From Balneolaceae bacterium (GTDB lineage Bacteria > Bacteroidota > Rhodothermia > Balneolales > Balneolaceae): 6,459 bases of DNA. Location of the stretch: positions 1 to 6,459 of the forward strand of contig SLKH01000333.1 of NCBI GenBank assembly GCA_007134665.1, written 5' to 3'. The notes below the pieces were generated by a model. The model was not told the origin of the DNA and did no database searches. It saw only the letters and a program-made list of their open reading frames with translations. This document shows positions 1 through 4,805 of this stretch, piece by piece. Position 1 is the stretch's first letter; each line of letters starts with the position of its first letter. Both the position numbers and the translations under genes were made by a program.

Positions 1-183
1 ATGCAGAGAAGATATTACCAGGATGCCAGATATGGTTATGCAAGAGGAATTGAAACAGTTCAATATGTTCACGAAATCAGGAATCGTTACCGGATGTATG
101 AACGTATCATGACGATTGCAGAGGCGAGAGGCGGAACACGAATGCCCGGAGTGATGGAAGCGGGGATATTTAATCTCCCTTGA
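1..183 (+). CDS. Unrecognised protein, probably the C-terminal end of a longer gene
   Basis: The frame is open from the first base and ends at a TGA at 181-183, giving 60 residues. An ATG lies exactly at the window edge, so this may be a start or merely an internal methionine of a gene that begins further left; I cannot tell which. The peptide is rich in arginine (10) and tyrosine (7), with a helical-looking middle around YVHEIRNRYRMYERIM and a Gly/Pro-containing tail (MPGVMEAGIFNLP). It has no signal peptide, membrane segment or catalytic motif that I recognise, so no function is proposed. Its last 14 nt overlap the end of the convergent phosphatase gene on the other strand. It is more likely a genuine coding tail than a chance frame because it fills the space exactly up to the neighbouring gene, but this is weak support. 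Confidence 0.5.
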   Translation: MQRRYYQDARYGYARGIETVQYVHEIRNRYRMYERIMTIAEARGGTRMPGVMEAGIFNLP

Positions 184-1897
184 TTACAATGAGAGTAAGG
201 TCATCTGATAGCTGGTTGTCAGAAAATTCTTTGACGTCGTTTACAATAGTTTCCAGTAATTGATCCGCTTTCAGTTCACGGTTTTCAGTTATAGCCTTTT
301 TTAGCCGCTTTTCATCATACTCTTCCCCATTTTTGCTAAATGTTTCTGTGATGCCATCCGTAAATAAAACAAGAATATCACCTTTATTGATCGTTACATC
401 TGTTTCTTCATAAGAAGCCATGGTAGGCATCGCGCCGAGAATTAACCCACCTTCGGATAACTCTTCAAATTCATCCGATTCAGCACGCAGCAGAAGTGGC
501 GGATTATGTCCTGCATTAATATAATTTAGCCGCGACTCAGAATGATAGAATTTTGCCCAGAAAAACGTAATGAATTTATCAGAAGGTGTATTTTCATGGA
601 TCAGGTTGTTGATCCTTCCTGTAGCCTCTCCGAGAGTAATATCAACTGGCAGTAAGACATGTAACATGGATTGCAGGTTAGCCATTAGCAGTGCAGCAGG
701 AATTCCTTTTCCAGTGACATCACCGATTGCAAAAATAAAATTTCCATCCGGAGTTTGTACCACATCATAATAATCACCTCCTACCTGATCAGAAGGGATA
801 TTTCTTGCTGATAGATCCATTTTTGGAATTTCCGGAATCGTATCCGGGAAGAGGCCTTTTTGAATTGTCTTCGCAATGTTGATCTCTTCTTCAAGCCGTT
901 CTTTTTCTATACGCTCCTCGAGTAACTGAGTTTTCTGAATTGAGAGTATTGCCAGATTTCCAAGTGACTGCAGAAAATTGAAATCTGTCTGAGCGAGGTC
1001 TTCTTTGTTCGCTTTTTTACTAACCCCTACCACTGCAACTTTTTTACCATGCATTTGCAAGGCAGCAAGAGCAGCAATTTCATTTTCTTTTAAAAAAGGA
1101 ATGAGTTTATAATGTTCATCCTGTAGATCAAGAATATCATCAGGGAGTTCAAAAATCTGAGACATCTCGGTTTTATTTGGATTGCGCAACAAGCCGCTCG
1201 AAGCCATTAATTCAAGTTTATCATCAGGCCGGTAAATGAGAAAAAACTTTCTGATCAGAAGCTGGCCGAGCAGTGCAAATTTAAATGTACTTGCGATTTT
1301 ATCCCGGTCAACCATCAGGCTAAAATCCTTTGACAGGTCAAACAGTGTATTCAGTTCATACACTTTCCGGTCAAGTTTCCGGTTGATTTCTCTCATCTCA
1401 CTGAACATTCTTGAATTGGTTATGGCAACAGACGATATAATACTCAGGCTTTCAACAAATTCAATCTCATGTGCACTTAAAACCTGATCATTCCCTTTTC
1501 GGCTGAGATACAGGTAACCCAGGTGGTGATTGCTTGTTTTCAGATTGAAAAAAAGTCCCCTGTTTTGCCCTGAGAATAGTTCTGGCGGGGTTAAATCGAG
1601 TTCAACCGGATCAATCACTATGGATTCAAAATCGTTGGCCCCCCATGGAATTTTAATGGTATCACCCTCACTGAGTTCTGATTTGCCTTTTATCTTGGTG
1701 ATGATATATTCACTCTTGCCCGGAATCTGAATCAAAATGGCTCCTCGGGGAACCAGCATTTTACCCATTGTAATCAGTAACAGGTTGTTAAGAACAAAAT
1801 CAGTTTCCCGGGATTCAATCAAAAGCCTGCTTGTCTCAAGGAGGGTCTTTAATTCAAACCGGCTATGCTTTTCGCCACTCCTGGTAAGTTTTTCCAC
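170..1897 (-). CDS. PP2C-type (SpoIIE/RsbU family) serine phosphatase with two probable GAF domains
   Basis: A 575-residue cytosolic phosphatase, expected to dephosphorylate the STAS protein encoded two genes upstream. Residues about 15-165 and 185-320 look like two GAF-type sensory domains. A charged coiled-coil linker (about 322-345) leads into the family hallmark IAKTIQKGLFP (341-351). The SpoIIE/PP2C catalytic domain follows to the C terminus. The metal-binding acidic motifs are all present: GGDYYD (373-378), GDVTGKG (392-398), LFTDGITE (511-518) and DDLTLI (565-570); NAGHNPP (461-467) is also typical. There is no membrane segment, so the signal is probably intracellular. The start is a GTG 4 nt after the stop of the kinase gene; there is no clear ribosome site, so translational coupling is likely. 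The stop is a TAA at 170-172, overlapping the convergent gene. The family assignment is secure; the signal sensed is unknown. Confidence 0.93.
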   Translation of the reverse strand: MEKLTRSGEKHSRFELKTLLETSRLLIESRETDFVLNNLLLITMGKMLVPRGAILIQIPGKSEYIITKIKGKSELSEGDTIKIPWGANDFESIVIDPVELDLTPPELFSGQNRGLFFNLKTSNHHLGYLYLSRKGNDQVLSAHEIEFVESLSIISSVAITNSRMFSEMREINRKLDRKVYELNTLFDLSKDFSLMVDRDKIASTFKFALLGQLLIRKFFLIYRPDDKLELMASSGLLRNPNKTEMSQIFELPDDILDLQDEHYKLIPFLKENEIAALAALQMHGKKVAVVGVSKKANKEDLAQTDFNFLQSLGNLAILSIQKTQLLEERIEKERLEEEINIAKTIQKGLFPDTIPEIPKMDLSARNIPSDQVGGDYYDVVQTPDGNFIFAIGDVTGKGIPAALLMANLQSMLHVLLPVDITLGEATGRINNLIHENTPSDKFITFFWAKFYHSESRLNYINAGHNPPLLLRAESDEFEELSEGGLILGAMPTMASYEETDVTINKGDILVLFTDGITETFSKNGEEYDEKRLKKAITENRELKADQLLETIVNDVKEFSDNQLSDDLTLIVIKGD

Positions 1898-1901
1898 GGT
1901 A

Positions 1902-2348
1902 TCAATTCAGGTTTTTGTACATTCGAATCATATTATGGTCGTCCATTTTTAAGTACTCAACATCATCCATCAGCTTTCGAATCAGGTAAACGCCTACTCC
2001 TCCCCGTTTTTTACTCTTCATCTGTTCCCTGATATCGGGTTTACTATATTTATTTGGATCAAAGGCATTTCCTGTATCAGTCAATGACACACAAAGTTTG
2101 TTTTTTTCCAGTTTCAATCTGATCTCAACGTTTTGACTTTCATCGTACTTGTAGGCATGTTTGATAATGTTTGTACAGGCTTCATCAACAGCAAGGCGAA
2201 TATCGGATATCTGATTTTCATCAAATCCAAAATGCATTGCTTTATCTGCAACGAATTGTCTGACTTCAGCAAGTCGCCGAGTGGATGCATTGACAACTAA
2301 TTTATATGTATTATTAATAGTCACAATCTGCCGGGTTCTATTGATCAC
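1902..2348 (-). CDS. Anti-sigma-factor-type serine kinase (RsbW/SpoIIAB-like GHKL ATPase)
   Basis: A 148-residue single-domain ATP-binding protein of the HATPase_c_2 group. The N box is DEACTNIIKHAYKY (55-68, with Glu56 and Asn60). The G1 box is DTGNAFDP (91-98). The Gly-rich lid/G2 region is KRGGVGVYLIRKLMDDVEY (114-132). It lacks a histidine-kinase dimerisation domain, as expected for kinases that phosphorylate a STAS partner and sequester a target. The chosen start is a GTG at 2346-2348, inside the last codons of the STAS gene (11-nt overlap). An alternative GTG at codon 9 (2322-2324) would remove MINRTRQI and place the start just past the upstream stop. Neither has a good Shine-Dalgarno site. 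The position between STAS and phosphatase genes supports a partner-switching role; the protein it restrains is not encoded here. Confidence 0.93.
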   Translation of the reverse strand: MINRTRQIVTINNTYKLVVNASTRRLAEVRQFVADKAMHFGFDENQISDIRLAVDEACTNIIKHAYKYDESQNVEIRLKLEKNKLCVSLTDTGNAFDPNKYSKPDIREQMKSKKRGGVGVYLIRKLMDDVEYLKMDDHNMIRMYKNLN

Positions 2349-2706
2349 TGTTCTGGAACTGTTTCACTGCTTCCTCTTCTTCGTCAAAAATGTCGTAAAG
2401 AGTGGGGAAACCCAACAGATCAAACACATTGTAGACCCTCTCATTCATATTAGTCAGTTTGATATCCCCCCCCAGCCCTCTCACATCTTCAATATAAGCC
2501 ATGAATACACCAAGGCCGGCACTTGCTATATATTCCAGGTCACTGCAGTTGACAATAATATTATGTCTGTTTTTGTCAATTAGTGTTTTTAGTGAATCCT
2601 CTAATTTCGAAGCCGTATGAGCATCAAGTTCACCACTTATTTCCAGTACTTCGATTTCATCAGAGTGACGGTGATTAATATGAAAATTCTTCATTACTGT
2701 TAGCAT
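2338..2706 (-). CDS. STAS-domain anti-anti-sigma factor (RsbV/SpoIIAA-like)
   Basis: A 122-residue single STAS domain and the first gene of the leftward partner-switching operon. The core reads VLEISGELDAHTASKLED (20-37), then IIVNCSDLEYIASAGLGVFM (50-69). By alignment with the family pattern D-S-[ST]-G-L-G, the phosphorylated serine should be Ser62 within ASAGLG; the preceding acidic residue is alanine here. The C-terminal helix is followed by an acidic run (FDEEEEAVKQF). The ATG at 2704-2706 is the longest start. A second ATG at 2692-2694 (MKNFHIN) fits the usual family N terminus equally well and may be the true start. Unphosphorylated, it should bind the kinase encoded next to it; phosphorylated, it should release it. 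The family is clear; the regulated output is not. Confidence 0.92.
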   Translation of the reverse strand: MLTVMKNFHINHRHSDEIEVLEISGELDAHTASKLEDSLKTLIDKNRHNIIVNCSDLEYIASAGLGVFMAYIEDVRGLGGDIKLTNMNERVYNVFDLLGFPTLYDIFDEEEEAVKQFQNSDQ

Positions 2707-2731
2707 TGAGTTAGAAACTGTTTTCTGAATA

Positions 2732-2762
2732 TAGAATTATCATTCCATGTCTGAAAAAACAA
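2732..2762 (-). promoter_or_regulatory. Putative promoter of the STAS-kinase-phosphatase operon
   Basis: Read leftward, TTG (2760-2762) is followed after exactly 20 nt by TAATTCTA (2732-2739). This resembles the Bacteroidota primary-sigma pattern of TTG and TAnnTTTG, though only the TA and first T of the downstream box match. It would start a transcript near 2725, about 19 nt before the first ATG. This is a pattern match only. Confidence 0.35.
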
Positions 2763-2841
2763 TTGCAGAAAGATTTTATCGGGAATTAATTTTAACAGCT
2801 CAGAATCGATCTGTTTTACGCAGAAGAGGGGCAAAAGTTTT

Positions 2842-2877
2842 AAAATATAAGGCAACACACGTTTCAGGTGTGTTGCC
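2842..2877 (-). terminator. Strong intrinsic terminator, leftward
   Basis: A perfect 10-bp inverted repeat (GGCAACACAC at 2851-2860 and GTGTGTTGCC at 2868-2877) encloses a 7-nt loop. Read leftward, it is followed at once by TTATATTTT (2850-2842), a usable U-tract. Read rightward, it is followed by CTGACTATT, which is not a U-tract, so the site acts leftward. No known gene lies immediately upstream of it on that strand, which implies an unannotated transcript or an attenuator ahead of the STAS gene. Confidence 0.75.
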
Positions 2878-2909
2878 CTGACTATTCATCAAGAGAGACG
2901 CTACTTGAG
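2842..2909 (-). ncRNA. Candidate small RNA or attenuated leader, about 68 nt
   Basis: This is the interval between a promoter-like element (2916-2948) and the strong leftward terminator. The predicted transcript would begin near 2909. It would fold at once into a 5-bp hairpin (TCAAG at 2889-2893 pairing with CTTGA at 2904-2908, 10-nt loop), pass through a short unpaired stretch, and end in the terminator hairpin. It matches no RNA family that I recognise. It could instead be the 5' part of a longer STAS-operon leader with termination as an attenuation step, since the STAS gene starts about 136 nt downstream. Confidence 0.4.
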
Positions 2910-2915
2910 CGCTAT

Positions 2916-2948
2916 TAAAAGTAGTAAAATAAAACATATAACTTCAAA
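2916..2948 (-). promoter_or_regulatory. Putative promoter driving the candidate small RNA
   Basis: Read leftward, TTTG (2945-2948) is followed after 21 nt by TACTTTTA (2916-2923), matching five of the six fixed positions of the Bacteroidota TAnnTTTG box. This is the best promoter-like match in the window, and it points straight at the terminator about 40 nt downstream. The surrounding sequence is very AT-rich, so chance matches are possible. Confidence 0.4.
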
Positions 2949-3150
2949 TAAATGTTACAGAACTTTAAAAAGAAAGGAATAAAAAATTACTCATACCATT
3001 TATTTTGTTATCATTGTTTATGTGAAGTGTAATTTTTCTTTTTGGTGGCACAAAAAGGTATGCAGCTGAATAATTGAGCCATTTAGATGGCCTGTTGTTG
3101 TAGATTAATTACTTATTTTAACTTGAATTGCCAGGTTTACAAATTGTTTT

Positions 3151-4062
3151 ATGACGAAAAGTACAATTTCAGCCAGGCCACAAATTGTAGGTGTCGGTGA
3201 ATTATTATGGGATGTGTTCCCGGATAAAAAACGCCCGGGTGGTGCACCTGCCAATGTGGCCTATCACGCTACAATTTTGGGTGCTGATGGATATCTGGTT
3301 AGCCGGGTAGGAAATGACCAGGCTGGTAAAGAGATAATTGGCTTTCTTGAAAAAAAAGGATTGAATACGGCCAATATTCAGATCGACGGGCAATGGCCGA
3401 CAGGGCGGGTCGATATCGAGTTTACAGCGAATGGTGAACCTGTTTATACGATTGTTAAACCGGTTGCATGGGATTATATAGCGTATACGGATGAATTGGA
3501 AATTCTCATAAAAAAGAGTGATGCAATTATATATGGAACTCTTGCTCAACGAAACAAAACGTCAGCAGATACCATTGAGAGGATTTTAAAGAAATCGAAA
3601 AGTGATACACTAAAGGTTCTTGATGTTAATTTCCGGCGCGGCGGTTATAATAAAGAGATAGTAATGCGGTCGCTCAGGTATGCCGATATTGTTAAAATTA
3701 ATGAGGATGAACTAAAAGAACTGAGCCGGATCACAGAGACAGATCAACCAGTTCCAATGATGTTTAGTAAATATGGAATTCGTGGAATATGCCTGACAAA
3801 AGGTGTTGGCGGTAGCACTTGGATTGATCAAAATAATACGATTACACAACAAGCGTATGTATCAGATAATAGTGATGGTGATCCGGTTGGGCTTGGTGAT
3901 GGATTCACAGCAGCATTAACACTGGAAATTCTGAAAAATCAATCACCTGAACAGGCTCTTGAGAAAGCAAGCCGGTACACATCACTGCTTGCAGAGAAAA
4001 AAGGTGGAATGCCTGAATTGGAAAAGAGAGAATTAACTGCCCTGTTTTCAAATTACACCTGA
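3151..4062 (+). CDS. PfkB-family carbohydrate kinase, fructokinase-like
   Basis: A 303-residue cytosolic sugar kinase of usual family length, expected to transfer phosphate from ATP to a sugar hydroxyl, most likely fructose. The N-terminal half has VGVGELLWDVFPD (13-25) and the PfkB substrate motif GGAPANVAYH (30-39), followed by the SRVGNDQAGK region (51-60). AWDYI (106-110) and DVNFRR (158-163) are typical of the fructokinase subgroup, and KINEDEL (182-188) and LTKGVGG (215-221) are in place. The nucleotide/catalytic motif is DPVGLGDGFTAAL (244-256). It keeps the catalytic base Asp250, but proline and leucine replace the usual Thr and Ala of DT-x-GAGD. The ATG at 3151 has no Shine-Dalgarno site. 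The gene stands alone on its strand, so the sugar cannot be inferred from neighbours. Confidence 0.88.
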   Translation: MTKSTISARPQIVGVGELLWDVFPDKKRPGGAPANVAYHATILGADGYLVSRVGNDQAGKEIIGFLEKKGLNTANIQIDGQWPTGRVDIEFTANGEPVYTIVKPVAWDYIAYTDELEILIKKSDAIIYGTLAQRNKTSADTIERILKKSKSDTLKVLDVNFRRGGYNKEIVMRSLRYADIVKINEDELKELSRITETDQPVPMMFSKYGIRGICLTKGVGGSTWIDQNNTITQQAYVSDNSDGDPVGLGDGFTAALTLEILKNQSPEQALEKASRYTSLLAEKKGGMPELEKRELTALFSNYT

Positions 4063-4066
4063 ACAG

Positions 4067-4591
4067 TTAATTCCTGATAACACTGCCGACCCATGAATCA
4101 GCATCATATTGCTGTTTGAGATGTTCCTGTAACTGTTTGGCCATGTTGTGATTTGGTACATTCCCCATTCTTACTCGAAACCAGACATCTCCGACTTCTG
4201 AATTACCAAACTGTTCAACATACACATGTTCGTACCCCCTGTCTCTCCATCTCTGAGCATGTTCCTCTGCTTTCTCTTCACTTCTCCATGCCTGAACCTG
4301 AACTGTATAGTTGCCTTCTTCGACAAATTGGATACGCAAGGCTTCATCTCTTTCACGATCTGATTCTTCAGCCTGCTGTTCAGCTAATGCAATACTGTCC
4401 TGCCGGGCTTGTTCAATACTTTCCTGCCTTATCTGTTCCTGTTCGGCTTGCCGAATTTGTTCCAGTGAATCCTGCCGTGCCTGTTCTTCCATCTCAGCCT
4501 GTAAACGTAATTCTTCTTCATCAGGGCCACATGCATACATAAATGATATTATCAACCCTGAAAATAAGAGTAGGGAAATTATTTTATTCAT
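4067..4591 (-). CDS. SPOR-domain lipoprotein with a Gln/Glu-rich helical repeat
   Basis: A 174-residue predicted envelope lipoprotein. The start chosen is the ATG at 4589-4591, because it gives a classic signal peptide (MNKIISLLLFSGLIISFMYA) ending at a lipidation cysteine, Cys21. The frame is open for 34 more upstream codons, but these add no sensible N terminus. After Cys21 comes an acidic GPDEEE, then a polar helical segment (about 28-85) built on an octad repeat such as QARQDSLE and QIRQESIE. Residues 93-173 (YTVQVQAW, then WFRVRMGNV, then SWVGSVIRN) match a SPOR domain, a fold that binds denuded peptidoglycan glycan strands, often at division sites. The likely role is a peptidoglycan-associated spacer anchored in the outer membrane. 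It converges on the sugar kinase with 4 nt between stops and no visible terminator. Confidence 0.85.
   Translation of the reverse strand: MNKIISLLLFSGLIISFMYACGPDEEELRLQAEMEEQARQDSLEQIRQAEQEQIRQESIEQARQDSIALAEQQAEESDRERDEALRIQFVEEGNYTVQVQAWRSEEKAEEHAQRWRDRGYEHVYVEQFGNSEVGDVWFRVRMGNVPNHNMAKQLQEHLKQQYDADSWVGSVIRN
4388..4483 (-). repeat. Four degenerate 24-bp tandem repeats coding for octads
   Basis: Within the lipoprotein gene, four consecutive units encode QARQDSLE, QIRQAEQE, QIRQESIE and QARQDSIA (residues 37-68). The period is exactly eight residues, and the DNA copies share blocks such as CCTGCC in the same phase. This points to growth by duplication of a helical spacer. Confidence 0.75.
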
Positions 4592-4639
4592 GGTCTTTGC
4601 ATTTAATTTTGGAATGCAACTCTCGGACATCTTTACAAA

Positions 4640-4671
4640 ACAACTTAATTGTTTTCTCTGAAATATCACAA
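4640..4671 (-). promoter_or_regulatory. Putative promoter of the SPOR lipoprotein gene
   Basis: Read leftward, TTG (4669-4671) is followed after 21 nt by TAAGTTGT (4640-4647), a fair fit to TAnnTTTG. It would start transcription near 4633, about 42 nt before the ATG. The downstream box overlaps a 7-bp inverted repeat (AAAACAA at 4637-4643 and TTGTTTT at 4649-4655), which could be an operator or simply AT-rich chance. Confidence 0.28.
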
Positions 4672-4686
4672 CAACGTGCAGTAAAA

Positions 4687-4770
4687 GAAACAAAACAAAA
4701 AATGGTTTACAGATGACTGAATTAATCTTATCTTATTAAGACTGAATTTAAATAACAGTTGTTTTGTTTC
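4687..4770. repeat. Perfect 12-bp inverted repeat in the divergent regulatory region
   Basis: GAAACAAAACAA (4687-4698) is the exact reverse complement of TTGTTTTGTTTC (4759-4770), with 60 nt between. It lies between the two divergently read genes, and the right arm overlaps the putative ABC-gene promoter. The low base complexity lowers its weight, but the exact 12-bp match is notable. Confidence 0.5.
4715..4748. repeat. 9-bp direct repeat GACTGAATT between the inverted-repeat arms
   Basis: GACTGAATT occurs at 4715-4723 and again at 4740-4748, a period of 25 nt, inside the space bounded by the 12-bp inverted repeat. It could be a pair of regulator sites; no known operator consensus is recognised. 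Confidence 0.4.
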
Positions 4771-4780
4771 GTTAACAACT
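4757..4780. promoter_or_regulatory. 7-bp inverted repeat, possible operator near the ABC-ATPase start
   Basis: AGTTGTT (4757-4763) and AACAACT (4774-4780) form a perfect inverted repeat with a 10-nt spacer. It overlaps the upstream half of the putative promoter of the ABC gene, a position suited to repression. This is a pattern observation only. Confidence 0.3.
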
Positions 4781-4794
4781 ACACGGTAATTATA
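4763..4794 (+). promoter_or_regulatory. Putative promoter of the ABC-ATPase gene
   Basis: TTTG (4763-4766) is followed after 20 nt by TAATTATA (4787-4794), nearly the same layout as the STAS operon promoter. Transcription would begin near 4801, leaving only about 5 nt before the ATG at 4806, so the message would be close to leaderless. The match to the TAnnTTTG box is partial. Confidence 0.33.
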
Positions 4795-4805
4795 TAGCTC
4801 ACAAC

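Larger units (their letters stand above)
2707..3150. other. AT-rich divergent intergenic region, 444 bp
   Basis: This stretch separates the leftward STAS operon from the rightward sugar kinase. I see no convincing protein gene in it; the longest ATG frames are under 30 codons. It holds the putative STAS operon promoter, a strong leftward terminator at 2842-2877, a promoter-like element at 2916-2948, and a small inverted repeat GCCAT-TTAG-ATGGC at 3079-3092. I could not find a convincing promoter for the kinase gene itself, although the sequence from about 3092 to 3125 is AT-rich enough to hold one. Confidence 0.6.

Noticed and set aside
2800..2889. Leftward 29-residue frame (MNSQGNTPE and onward) running through the terminator hairpin, a possible leader peptide
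   Set aside because: It has no run of a single regulatory amino acid and no ribosome site, and it crosses the stem and U-tract. It probably opens by chance in this AT-rich stretch.
2952..3032. Rightward 26-residue frame (MLQNFKKKGIKNY and onward) upstream of the sugar kinase
   Set aside because: Lysine-rich low-complexity product, as expected of AT-rich non-coding DNA; no supporting signals.
3011..3082. Leftward 23-residue frame (MAQLFSCIPFCATKKK and onward) in the kinase upstream region
   Set aside because: Too short, no ribosome site, no promoter directly upstream and no recognisable family. It lies upstream of the leftward terminator, so it stays possible, but nothing beyond an ATG supports it.
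3079..3092. GCCAT-TTAG-ATGGC inverted repeat as a terminator or riboswitch
   Set aside because: Only a 5-bp stem with no U-tract on either strand and no surrounding conserved RNA fold that I recognise.
4388..4483. The 24-bp repeats as a CRISPR-like array
   Set aside because: The units are adjacent without spacers, degenerate, and in phase with the lipoprotein reading frame.
4153..4661. Rightward frames of 116 and 129 codons opposite the lipoprotein gene, with a Ser/Cys-rich product
   Set aside because: Their composition simply mirrors the Gln/Glu/Arg repeat on the other strand, and they have no family motif or ribosome site.
4592..4693. 34-codon N-terminal extension of the lipoprotein frame
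   Set aside because: The extension MFLLLHVVVIFQRKQ gives a second hydrophobic segment ahead of a perfect lipoprotein signal at 4589-4591; the internal ATG is the sensible start.
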